Shown: positions 53,263-61,729 of the stretch, piece after piece
How positions within the stretch are numbered: the stretch's first letter is position 1
Layout of the letters: every line of letters starts with the position of its first letter
NCBI GenBank assembly: GCA_015179125.1
Contig: WHVA01000254.1
Coordinates: 91,472-155,471 of the forward strand
Direction: 5' to 3'
Length of the DNA stretch: 64,000 nt
Source of the DNA: Gautieria morchelliformis
Taxonomy: Eukaryota; Basidiomycota; Agaricomycetes; Gomphales; Gomphaceae
Notes under the pieces: generated by a model
What the model was told of the DNA's origin: nothing
Seen by the model: the letters and a program-made list of their open reading frames with translations, nothing else
The model's database searches: none
Translations under genes and position numbers: made by a program

Positions 53263-53802
53263 TTGTGGAGCACAGATGGAGCTTGAGAAGAAGGCGAATC
53301 AAATGATGAACTTGAAGAGCGAAGAACAGCACCAAGGTGAGGTGCTCGGGCAACAAAATCTAAGTGAAACATATAGTAGGCCCCAATCATTCTAGTGTCA
53401 GGAGTGGACAATCGAGACGATCGAGAACTAGATGCCATGAGATATTGTGTGATGGTCAAAATGCACAAATATATTCTGCGCGCAGGCGACGAAGTGAAAT
53501 GGGACCGCACACGCCTGGGTATGTGCCAACATGGGTGGCTATGGCGACAAAGTGTGCTTGCCATGTCGGATACCCAGGTGCGCGATACCCAGTGCGCGCA
53601 CGGTTTCATTTGCGTCACGCGCGCAAATTAATATATTTTGACCACCATAACAATAGAGTGTGAAGATGAAGAGCTGAGGAGCACAGATGGAGCCTGAGAA
53701 GAAGGCAAATCAAATGATGAACTTGAAGAGCACAGCCAACCAACAGCGCCAAGGTGAGGTGCACGGGCAACAAAATCTAAATGAAAACATACATTGGACC
53801 AA
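53263..53802. repeat. About 130-bp direct repeat in the transposase 5' region
   Basis: Copies at about 53263-53392 and 53667-53802 share GGAGCACAGATGGAGC, AAATCAAATGATGAACTTGA and CAACAAAATCTAA. A shorter repeat (CGAGA(C/T)GATCGAGAACTAGA) is at about 53170-53210 and 53413-53434. They flank the small TIR element. Confidence 0.8.
53450..53647. mobile_element. Possible MITE (198 bp) with imperfect terminal inverted repeats
   Basis: Left end TGATGGTCAAAATGCAC ... ATATATTCTGCGCGC. The right end in reverse complement is TGGTGGTCAAAATATATTAA ... TGCGCGC. The shared TGRTGGTCAAAAT terminus and inner TGCGCGC block support an inverted-repeat element. No clear target duplication. Confidence 0.55.
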
Positions 53803-54179
53803 TCATACAAGTAGGGTATCAGTGCTGTGAAGAGTTGAGGCAGCAGGCAAGTAGAATCCAACGAAGTGGCCTAGAAAGATGGATTTCCGGTGGTGTCAAG
53901 CCATGGCTACATAGGGGGCTAAATCCAATATGAAAGCCGAAGAATACACCCGCAGGGGGCACAGACAGAGGCTAGTATAAGAGATCAGATGACCATACAC
54001 AGTTTGAAGTAAAACTAGTTGAACCATCCAATAATCAGAAAGTGAACGGAAATGAACAGTACGGCCTCTTCAGGCCTAGAAAACAACCTAGGCAATGAGC
54101 GTAGGCTCTGCTTGCTGATGCTCGGTTGATATAGAGGCTATTGCGACAAATGTGTGTATTTAATTTGGTCAAACAGGTG

Positions 54180-54337
54180 GCCAATCGCTGAAAAGTGAAA
54201 AAGTGAGTGGAAGTGAAAAGTGTTACAAAACGACTTTCTCTGCCAAAAAGTGAACGTAAGTGAAAAAAGTGTGCGTTTGGCAGGGAAAGTGAGCGAAAAG
54301 TGACACCCGTAAGTCACTTTGTGAACCACCCTTCTGA
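54180..54337. repeat. Right subterminal CACTTT (AAAGTG) cluster of the DNA transposon
   Basis: AAAAGTGAAAAAGTGAGTGG, AAGTGAACG and AAAGTGAGCGAAAAGTGAC occur in a row. They are inverted relative to the cluster at 47129-47250. Confidence 0.7.
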
Positions 54338-54394
54338 CCTGATTACTTATCGTTTATGTAACGCTTGAATGACAGCACCCTTTGTACTTCTCCT

Positions 54395-54707
54395 TGTTGG
54401 AGTTCAAGCGTGACCTATACGCGTCTCAAACTCCGCTGGCGCGATACTTGAGACGCGTGTCGGAGTTCACATCTTTTTCCTCAGTCTATCACAATCATCT
54501 GTGAGACTGAGGTAATGTGATCTCACCTAGTTGCCTTTATTCATATGTATTGATACACCTGTACCTAGATCTAACCAGTCGGTACAGGTATATACAGTCT
54601 ATCACAATCATCTGTGAGACTGAGATCTAACCAGTCGGTACAGGTATATACAGTCTATCACAATCATCTGTGAGACTGAGATCTAACCAGTCGGTACAGA
54701 TTCCAAT
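54395..54707 (+). repeat. Copia-2 5' LTR with 56-bp tandem repeats
   Basis: A 56-bp unit (GATCTAACCAGTCGGTACAG ... CATCTGTGAGACTGA) starts at 54568, 54624 and 54680 (last partial); a related segment is at about 54480. An ACGCGTCTCAA / TTGAGACGCGT inverted repeat lies at about 54418-54458. The right LTR is not in the window. Confidence 0.7.
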
Positions 54708-54708
54708 A

Positions 54709-54719
54709 GGTTATGGGCC
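54709..54719 (+). promoter_or_regulatory. Copia-2 primer-binding site (half-tRNA-iMet type)
   Basis: GGTTATGGGCC, complementary to the initiator-tRNA anticodon arm, as in Copia-1. Its ATG opens only a seven-codon frame (MGLPSSL, then stop). Confidence 0.75.
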
Positions 54720-54859
54720 TTCCGTCCTCGCTTTAGTCAATCACTACTACGCTTGGAAGATCACACTTGCCTACGTATCGCTTCTTCGATTCGTATCGAG
54801 ACTTTTTTTGAACACATATATCCACTCTAATCCCCCACACTACCACCCTCGTGCCATCA

Positions 54860-55807
54860 CAATGGTCCTTGAGTAAAATGTCAGAATCAAGGACATCGAG
54901 AAGCTGAAAGAGGGGACCTGGCTGCAGTGGTCTAGGGACATGGAATTTGCGTTCATGGAATCTGGCTTCATGGGCTTCATTGATGGATCCGTCGATGTGC
55001 CAACCGATGCGAAGAAACTGTCTGAGTGGAGGCAGATCAATGTTCGTATCATTGGCACGCTCGGAAAACACGTCGATAATTCCCTTCGCCGCCTCCTCGA
55101 TCCCACCCTGACTGCAAAAGAAGCGTGGGACAGACTGAAAGCCGAAGCTCACCAAGGTGGGATGATCACAAAGACCAATGCTATCAACTCTGCCATGTCT
55201 GCCAAGTTCTCTGACCTCAACAGCACTCCCCGAACCATCTCGGAAATTGAGGATTTCATTTCCGACCTCTACGAAGGTGGAAGAGCGCTGTCTCAGGCTG
55301 AATTCACGATTCTTGTCTTGATGAAAGCGCTACAGGACACTCAGCTTGATTGGGTTCGAAAACACCTCCTGGCTGCCTTCTCGAGCGCGAGGACCCCCCC
55401 CAGCAAAAAGGATGTTATCGAGACAATAAACCTGGGCACACGTGAAAAGACTCACCTCGAGAAAGTGAATGTTGCTAAGGGGGATCGTCGGGACAGGGTG
55501 AAATGCACGAACTGTGGGAAGGATCACCCCTTTGAGCGCTGCTGGAAGAAGGGTGGAGGCGCGGAAGACCAAGCTCCAGAATGGTTCAAGGAGGCTCAGA
55601 AAAAGAAGTCCGATGGTAACAAGAAGAAGAAGGTTGAGAAATCGAACGTGGCTGCTGACTCGTCTGATTCCGATTCTGCGGCTGCGAACCTCGCTATCGA
55701 TGTCGACGGTGCTCTCGCTGATGAATCCCGTCTGAATGATGGCTATTACTCCTGTGCTGCCATAGAGGATCCGACTGACTCCACCCCAGATCCGCTGAAT
55801 ATCCACA
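54860..55807 (+). pseudogene. Copia-2 gag
   Basis: ATG 54860 gives MVLE then TAA; the frame then continues NVRIKDIEKLKEGTWLQWSR ... MEFAFMESGFMGFIDGSVDV (UBN2-like Gag start). The capsid-like region follows, with LKAEAHQGGMITKTNAINSA and LYEGGRALSQAEFTILVLMK. The knuckle at about 55503-55545 is CTNCGKDHPFERC, with three residues between the second Cys and His instead of the usual four, so it may not bind zinc. A Lys-rich tail follows, then Ser/Asp. The frame stops inside the LINE poly(T) junction. It would form virus-like particles, but the early stop and missing Pol make it dead. Confidence 0.75.
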
Positions 55808-57065
55808 ATTTTTTTTTTTTTAATCCATTTTTGTCTATTGGGGCCGTGCCCTATGTAAGATGAGGCATACATTTGTTCTATCTGTCTCTGTTTTTTCAGC
55901 TGTTTCCTCGTGTCTATCTCCACATGTACCCGATGGACTTGCGTCCCGGGTGAGTTCCGTGCTTATGCAAAGCGAGGTACCTTGGCTATCCGCGGGGTCT
56001 GCGCGGGCCTTCTCCCTGCCTATTTCCCTCTGTCACGTAGGGCGACGTCTCCAAAGGTCTGCCTGAATCTGCCGGTCGCGTTTATGTACTGAAAGAGGGG
56101 TGCTAGCGCTTTTGGCCTGTTCAGAAGCGTGCTGACCGATCTTGCCCCGCGTCTCAGCATTTTCTCCAGTTGTAGCCACTGTTGTTTGTATGCCAGGCAC
56201 TGCAATAAGAAGTGGTGTACCGTTTCGTCGCTACTGAGGCAAGCCTCGCACGTCGGTGTCTCTGCTTTGCCTATTTTGAACAGGTGCTTGTTGAGCAGTG
56301 CGTGGCCCATGCGAAGCTGGATCAATAGCGAGCTGTGTTTCCGCGCTAGCCCAGTGCTGAACTTCATGTACGCTGTTGATGGCATCGATGGGTCTATTTG
56401 GCGTGCATACCGAGCTCTTGGCGAGTTGTTGAAGGCTTCTTTGGCTAGCGCTTTCAAGGTTTTGTTGTGCTTTTGTATCTCGGCCGACTTGCTGGTAGGC
56501 ATCCTGCCCCGGCATTCTGTTGGTGCATCAGTTTCGTCCATGGAGTCGCCCTTCGCCGCCCTTTTCGCCTCTCTGTCTGCTTTCTCATTGCCCTCTATCC
56601 CCTCGTGCCCCGGTACCCAACTCATCATCATCTTTGCGTACCCCCCTCTCTCCTTCTGCATTGCTTTGGCCTGGTCGTGTATCGCGTTGACCAGGTACTG
56701 GCCCGATATTGCCCTCTCCTCCCTGGTTGTCAGCAGGGCCGCCTGATTGTCCATGCTCAGCACGTGTTCCCCGTTCCTCTCGTTTCGTAGCAGCTTTACC
56801 CCCATCGCTGCTCCAAGCAGTTCTGCCTCGAACACGGTGTGTTCGTCCTCTGTTCCCATGTATCTTCTGACTACTTTCTTGACCACTCCCCCTCTGTAGA
56901 GGACCGCTGCCGCTCCTACTCCTCTGTCGATTGACGACCCGTCGGTGTACACCCTTACCTCCGACCTATCCGCCTGTCCCACTGCTATTGCTTCGTCTTT
57001 GCTTCCTGGTATTTGTATGTCGAAGGTTGGTTTCCATTTTGGCCCTCGTTTCGCACCTCTATTTT
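55808..57065 (-). mobile_element. 5'-truncated LINE (non-LTR retrotransposon)
   Basis: Minus-strand insertion ending in a 13-nt A tail (plus-strand T run at 55808-55820). Only the RNase H and C-terminal zinc-finger part of ORF2 remain, the usual result of incomplete target-primed reverse transcription. The 5' junction with Copia-2 RT is near 57065, give or take 15 bp. Confidence 0.8.
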
Positions 57066-57105
57066 CGATAATGGACAGGACGCTCAGGGAGATGCGAGAA
57101 AACAA
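56020..57105 (-). CDS. LINE ORF2 C-terminus: RNase H and zinc finger
   Basis: 361 open codons; the first about 14 are readthrough from Copia-2 antisense sequence. RNase H residues are D55 (VYTDGSS), E95 (FEAELLGA), D119 (SMDNQAAL) and D177 (GNEKADREA), with the VPGHEGIEGNE loop. A C-terminal zinc finger CEAC ... HH ... C (285, 288, 296/297, 302) follows. This order (RNase H then CCHC after RT) fits Tad1/I-type fungal LINEs. RNase H would remove RNA during second-strand synthesis. Without RT and endonuclease it cannot move. No stop codons have accumulated, so the insertion is fairly young. Confidence 0.85.
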   Translation of the reverse strand: MFSRISLSVLSIIENRGAKRGPKWKPTFDIQIPGSKDEAIAVGQADRSEVRVYTDGSSIDRGVGAAAVLYRGGVVKKVVRRYMGTEDEHTVFEAELLGAAMGVKLLRNERNGEHVLSMDNQAALLTTREERAISGQYLVNAIHDQAKAMQKERGGYAKMMMSWVPGHEGIEGNEKADREAKRAAKGDSMDETDAPTECRGRMPTSKSAEIQKHNKTLKALAKEAFNNSPRARYARQIDPSMPSTAYMKFSTGLARKHSSLLIQLRMGHALLNKHLFKIGKAETPTCEACLSSDETVHHFLLQCLAYKQQWLQLEKMLRRGARSVSTLLNRPKALAPLFQYINATGRFRQTFGDVALRDRGK

Positions 57106-57691
57106 AGTACAAACTCGAGGGGGTGCACCGTTGGATAGCGAGGAAGTGGGCGTCTTTGTGGCTGAGTCCGAAGATGAATGGTGTTATGTCGGTGAGGTGG
57201 ATGACCCCAAGACGTATCGAGAAATCCTACAGAGATCAGATGCCCCACAGTGGGAGTCGAGTATGAGTGAGGAAATGCACACACTGTCAAAACACGGTGT
57301 ATGGGATCTTGTTCCACGGACTGAAGTCCCTGACGGTCGTCGTGTCATCCCATCCAAATGGGTGTTCCTGAGGAAGAAAGATGTCGCCGGCACTCCTAAG
57401 AGGTTTAAGTCCCGTGTGGTGGTGAAAGGTTTTGTCCAAAGGGCCGGTATCGACTACACGGACACCTTCACTCCTGTTACAAGGATGGAGTCCGTACATG
57501 CAATACTGCACATTGGCGCTGCGATGGATTGGGAGATCCACCAGATGGACATCAAAACCGCCTTTTTACACGGAGAGCTAGATGATGTGGTGTATATAGA
57601 GCAACCGGAAGGGCGCATTGTGAAAGGAAAAGAAACTCACGTTTGTCAGCTGAAAAAGACACTCTACGGTCTGGTACAGTCACCGTGGCTG
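57070..57691 (+). pseudogene. Copia-2 reverse transcriptase, N-terminal half
   Basis: Contains the pre-RT region (APQWESSMSEEMHTLSKHGV), IPSKWVFLRKKDVAG, FKSRVVVKGFVQRAGIDYTD, then WEIHQMDIKTAFLHGELDDV (first catalytic Asp) and LKKTLYGLVQSP. It is cut exactly there by the Gypsy-A LTR. The YVDD box and RNase H lie outside the window, if present. Confidence 0.85.
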
Positions 57692-58066
57692 TGTCAGGGT
57701 TCACGCGTTTCCTTCCACAAGTTTCTATTTCCTTCCATGAGTTTCCGTCACCTTCCGTCAGTTTCCACAACCTTCCGTCACCTTCTGTCACATGTCACCT
57801 TCCGTCACTTTCCGTAACCTTCTACAAGTTTCCATCTCCCCTATTATGTAAGCCTTGCCAGCGCTATAAGACTGTAGCCCGTGTGGTGGCGTTTCCTCAG
57901 CTTGATCTCTGAGGATACCCACTACACAGGCCAGTCCCCATGTATCTATCGTTGGTAGAGTTATAAACTGAGGATACCCACTACACAGTTGGTCATTGTC
58001 CTAGTATCGGCTCTTATCTCCTTGAGTATCTTTGGTTGTGGCTTCGTCATTAGTGTTGCCCTCACA
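57692..58066 (+). repeat. Gypsy-A 5' LTR
   Basis: 375 bp, TGTCAGGGTTCACG ... CCCTCACA. The first 140 bp are a degenerate repeat of TTCCGTCAC/TTTCCxxx words. TATAAG is at 57865-57870. TGAGGATACCCACTACACAG occurs twice (about 57910 and 57970). Confidence 0.88.
57865..57908 (+). promoter_or_regulatory. Gypsy-A promoter: TATA box and predicted transcript start
   Basis: TATAAG at 57865, then AGCTTGATCT at 57899-57908, 34 nt downstream. If transcription starts at 57899, the first 10 nt of the RNA are the exact complement of 58069-58078. Both features are conserved in the 6647-6995 LTR. Confidence 0.55.
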
Positions 58067-58068
58067 GA

Positions 58069-58078
58069 AGATCAAGCT
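58069..58078 (+). promoter_or_regulatory. Gypsy-A primer-binding site, self-priming type
   Basis: AGATCAAGCT, two bases after the LTR end, is the perfect reverse complement of AGCTTGATCT at 57899-57908. No TGG that could pair with a tRNA CCA end is present. Tf1 of fission yeast and related chromoviruses prime by folding the RNA 5' end onto the PBS; this arrangement matches. Confidence 0.6.
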
Positions 58079-58126
58079 CATAGGACGACCCCACACACTT
58101 TTCTTAACTAGCCTTCATCTCAGCCT

Positions 58127-59337
58127 ATGGCAGACCAACTCCCAGACGCATACTGGGACGCCCTGGGTGACCATGGGCCATTTCTTCGAGGCCTCCTTTC
58201 CAGCCAAGCACAGCAGTTGCAGCAACTTCAACTGCAGAATCAGGAACTGCACAATCAGATTGCTAACGTTCACGACCACTTAGCCAATGCTGCCACCAAC
58301 GCTGCTGTTGCTGCTGCTCAAGCCCTTGCGCCCTCAGTACCTCACAGTGTCCCTCCATCTACTCGCTCTATCAAAGCAGCAGAACTGGAGAAGTTCAATG
58401 GAGACCGTGCAGAGACTGAAGGGTTTATCAGGTCTATCAAGTTGTCCATTGCTGTCCAGCCAGCATCCTTCCCAGATGAACGCACAAAGATCCTATACGC
58501 TCTTTCCTTCATGACGGGAGGCTCTGCGGAGATATGGGCACACAATGAGACACAGGCTGTCATTGATGGCATCTCCTCTATATCCACTCTGGAGGGGTTT
58601 ATTAAACGTGTGGAGGAGGCCTTTGGGGACCCAGATCGTGCCAGAACGGCTCGCACTAAGCTGCATGACCTTAGGATGGCGTCAGGAATGTCGGCAGATG
58701 AATACACGGCTCAATTTGAGATCCTGGCAGGCAGGACAGGCTTTAATGATGAGGCACTCGAGGATATGCTCGTGGCCTTCCAGCAGGTATCCTTGACAAG
58801 ATCCACGCCCAGCCCTTTCTTCCATCCAACCTCAAAGCCTGGAAGGAAGCAGCCTGTCAGATTGACCGCAATCATCGCCGTCTGTTAGAGGTCAGGAAGG
58901 CACAGACACCTCATGTCCCTAATCGCCCTCCTCCTGCCCGACCACTCCACACTCCTGCTATGGCTCCTGTTGTCACAGCACCACCCAGTAATGCGACACC
59001 TATGGACATTGACTCATCCCGCCGCCGCACCGAAACACGAACCTGCTACAACTGTAAGAGACCTGGTCACATTTCACCAGACTGTCCTGAACCTCGCAAG
59101 CCACGAATCCGTGCAAACCTCACAGAGGCAGACATTGCAGCAATTGTCTCTAAATCTGTAGCAGCGGCGATAGAGGAACGCAAAGAGAAGGTGGAAGCCC
59201 CTGTCCAAGGGAAGGAAAGGGTTTTTAGGCCAGTCAGCGGTGAAAGACATGCCCCGCTCGACGAATCGGTTTTCAGTTCTCGAAACATGTACAATAGGGA
59301 TCACAGGCGATATGATGCATCCTTCTCCTATCCCTGA
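58127..59337 (+). pseudogene. Gypsy-A gag with one frameshift
   Basis: ATG 58127 opens MADQLPDAYWDALGDHGPFL, a Gln-rich coiled region (SSQAQQLQQLQLQNQELHNQ) and the capsid core (LEKFNGDRAETEGFIRSIKL ... EIWAHNET ... GFIKRVEEAFGD). At about 58785 the protein must step back one base: GILDKIHAQPFLPSNLKAWK reads on in the other frame. No slippery heptamer is visible, so this is more likely a one-base deletion than programmed recoding. The rest carries a zinc knuckle CYNCKRPGHISPDC (about 59044-59085) and a basic/acidic tail to the stop at 59337. Confidence 0.85.
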
Positions 59338-61729
59338 TCGAACTGAAACCAAACCAGCCATGCCAAAAACCCAACCCATCGCTCCAGTTGCTAATGCAAA
59401 CCTTCCAGTCCCTCTATATGTCCGTACTGCTGACCTCCGCCGATGCACCAAAGTACCTCTCAAGGTCCACTCCGTTGACACAGGGCATCCACTTGCAATT
59501 GACTCCCTCCTTGACAGTGGTGCTACAGGGATGTTCATCGATGTGGAGTTTGTGAGGGAACACAGGCTTCGGACCCGCCCCCTACCCCGTGCCATCCCCG
59601 TCTACAATATTGATGGTACCCCAAATGAGGCTGGCTCAATCAAGGAAGAAGTCGACCTCATTTGCACCTTTGGGGATCATACGGAACGTGCCACATTCTC
59701 TGTCACGAGCCTTGGACGACTTGCCATCATTCTTGGTCACACATGGCTTGTTGAACACAACCCAGAAGTTGACTGGCGTACAGGAGATGTGAAGATGACA
59801 CGCTGTCCCAAGTCATGTGGGGGCAGACCTGTTGTCAGAGGGCCCACAGTCAAAACTGTTCCAGAAGAGAGTGTAAATCAAGAGGAGGTTCCCATACAGC
59901 ACACCCGCTCCCTACTTGAGGAAGGAGACAGGACCTTTGTCATCTTTGTGAATGAGAGTCCTGAAATGATTGGCGCAGGCCGGACTGTCTCCCAACAGCT
60001 TGCTGAACGGGCCAGCAAGTCTGCACCAGTCAGATCCTTCGAGGACCTTGTCCCTAAACCATACCAGGAGTTCAAGGATGTGTTTTCTAAGGAGTCATTT
60101 GACCAACTGCCTCCTCGAAAGCCCTGGGACCATGCAATTGAGCTCACTCCAGGTGCACAACCCTTCAGCACAAAGGTTTACCCAATGTCACCGGTTGAGC
60201 AAAGGGAACTGGATAACTTCCTTGAGGAGAACCTGAAGAGCCATCGTATCCGTCCCTCCAAGTCACCTATGGCATCTCCAGTCTTCTTTGTGAAGAAAAA
60301 GGACGGCAGTCTTAGATTTGTGCAAGACTACCGAAAGCTCAATGATATAACAATCAAGAATGCCTATCCTTTGCCCCTTGTTCCAGACATCATGAATAAG
60401 ATTGCTGCTGGAAGGGCTAAATACTTCACAAAGCTTGACATTCGCTGGGGATATAATAATGTACGCATAAAAGAGGGAGATGAGTGGAAGGCAGCCTTTC
60501 GGACAAATAGGGGCCTGTATGAACCTCTAGTCATGTTCTTTGGACTCACGAACAGCCCAGCAACCTTCCAGACGATGATGAATGACATCTTCAAGAGTCT
60601 CATCGATGAAGGGGTTGTGGTGGTGTTCATGGACGACATTCTCATCTTCACAGAGTCGCTTGAAGAACATCGTAGGATTGTACGACGTGTCCTTGAAATC
60701 CTCCGGGCCAACAACCTGTACCTCAAAGCTGAAAAATGCCTATTTGAGCAACTAGAGGTGGAGTATCTCGGCCTCATCCTCTCTCAAGGACAGGTTGCCA
60801 TGGACCCAGTCAAGGTTGCAGGGGTGCGGGACTGGCCAATACCACGTAATGTCACTGAAGTCAAATCATTCCTTGGTGTCATCAACTTCTACCGTAGATT
60901 TGTGGAAGACTTCTCACACATTGCAAAGCCCCTCAACCAGTTGACAAAACAGGATGCCCAATGGTCTTGGGATCCAAATGGCCCAGAGCAAGCATCCTTT
61001 GACAAGCTCAAACTCCTCATCACCTCAACACCGATCCTTGTCCTCCCTGGTCAAGACAAACATTTCCGTCTTGAAACAGATGCCTCAGCCTATGCCACAG
61101 GAGAAGTACTGTCCCAGCTATGTGATGATGGCAAATGGCGGCCTGTGGGGTTTGTCTCCAAAAGCCTCAATGATGCTGAACGCAACTATGCCATCCATGA
61201 CAAGGAGCTTCTTTCTGTGATTCGGGGATTAGAGGAATGGCGCCACATTTTAGAGGGAACGAAGCACAAGATTGAGATTCTCAATGACCATCAGAATCTC
61301 ACCTACTTCCGCACTGCACAAAACCTGAACCGTCGTCAAGCACGCTGGTCACTCTACCTCTCTCGCTTTGATTTTGAGCTGATCCATCGTCCTGGTCGTC
61401 ATTCAGCCAAGCCTGATGCACTCTCACGACGCGTGGATCATAAGCGGGGGGAGGAAGAAAACCAAAATCAAGTCTTACTTACCCCTGACTTGTTCCACAT
61501 CAAGGCGAATCCCCCAGAGGCTGGTGCGCAGTTAGTCCCAGGTGAAGGTGATGCTTTCCTCAATCGAGTAAGAAACTGTGTAGACCGGGATGAAAAGGTT
61601 GTCAAGGCTCTCAAAGAACTGGGCTCCTCTGGAATTTACGAGGAGAAGAGTGGTCTGAACAGGATGGGCTTGTCCTCTATCACAACAAAGTGTACGTGCC
61701 ACTTGATGCAAAACTACGACATGACATAG
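59240..61729 (+). CDS. Gypsy-A Pol: protease, reverse transcriptase, RNase H
   Basis: 829 open codons, overlapping gag by 98 nt in the +1 frame. Protease has DSGAT (92-96) and the ILGHTWL flap partner. RT has FVQDYRKLNDI, FTKLDIRWGYNN (D400) and the catalytic box MDDI (464-467, FMDD in place of YVDD). RNase H has RLETDASAYATG and NYAIHDKELLSVI. The connection FELIHRPGRHSAKPDALSRR leads toward integrase. Near 61640 a one-base shift ends the frame early: EEWSEQDGLVLYHNKVYVPL is read in frame 1. The gag-pol overlap could be a programmed +1 site, or damage, since gag upstream of 58785 is in this same frame. Confidence 0.9.
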   Translation: MKDMPRSTNRFSVLETCTIGITGDMMHPSPIPDRTETKPAMPKTQPIAPVANANLPVPLYVRTADLRRCTKVPLKVHSVDTGHPLAIDSLLDSGATGMFIDVEFVREHRLRTRPLPRAIPVYNIDGTPNEAGSIKEEVDLICTFGDHTERATFSVTSLGRLAIILGHTWLVEHNPEVDWRTGDVKMTRCPKSCGGRPVVRGPTVKTVPEESVNQEEVPIQHTRSLLEEGDRTFVIFVNESPEMIGAGRTVSQQLAERASKSAPVRSFEDLVPKPYQEFKDVFSKESFDQLPPRKPWDHAIELTPGAQPFSTKVYPMSPVEQRELDNFLEENLKSHRIRPSKSPMASPVFFVKKKDGSLRFVQDYRKLNDITIKNAYPLPLVPDIMNKIAAGRAKYFTKLDIRWGYNNVRIKEGDEWKAAFRTNRGLYEPLVMFFGLTNSPATFQTMMNDIFKSLIDEGVVVVFMDDILIFTESLEEHRRIVRRVLEILRANNLYLKAEKCLFEQLEVEYLGLILSQGQVAMDPVKVAGVRDWPIPRNVTEVKSFLGVINFYRRFVEDFSHIAKPLNQLTKQDAQWSWDPNGPEQASFDKLKLLITSTPILVLPGQDKHFRLETDASAYATGEVLSQLCDDGKWRPVGFVSKSLNDAERNYAIHDKELLSVIRGLEEWRHILEGTKHKIEILNDHQNLTYFRTAQNLNRRQARWSLYLSRFDFELIHRPGRHSAKPDALSRRVDHKRGEEENQNQVLLTPDLFHIKANPPEAGAQLVPGEGDAFLNRVRNCVDRDEKVVKALKELGSSGIYEEKSGLNRMGLSSITTKCTCHLMQNYDMT

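Larger units (their letters stand above)
47119..54337 (-). mobile_element. About 7.2-kb DNA transposon inserted in BTB arm 2
   Basis: Arm 1 (about 19990-20010) is continuous where arm 2 is split, so everything between 47118 and about 54338 entered as one unit. Both ends carry similar inverted sequence: AAAGTG, about 20 nt, then ACTTTTGCTCACTTTC on the left and ACTTTTCGCTCACTTTC on the right, reading inward. Clusters of CACTTT words follow, a typical subterminal transposase-binding pattern. Inside lies a single long spliced minus-strand gene (47779-53012). Exact termini and target duplication could not be fixed; a 9-bp TSD is not clear. Confidence 0.75.
54395..57691 (+). mobile_element. Copia-2, broken Ty1/Copia element
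   Basis: 5' LTR about 54395-54707 (TGTTGGAGTTC at the exact point where BTB-arm homology stops), a half-tRNA primer site at 54709-54719, gag to about 55800, then a LINE (about 55808-57065), then the RT N-terminal half (about 57070-57691). Gypsy-A cuts in at 57692. Protease and integrase (about 2 kb) are absent between the gag and RT pieces. Confidence 0.8.

Noticed and set aside
55330..55923. 197-aa minus-strand ORF
   Set aside because: Antisense to Copia-2 gag with its zinc knuckle; no own motifs.
58783..58800. Programmed -1 frameshift in Gypsy-A gag
   Set aside because: No X XXY YYZ slippery site, and two further shifts of the same kind interrupt pol, so mutation is simpler.
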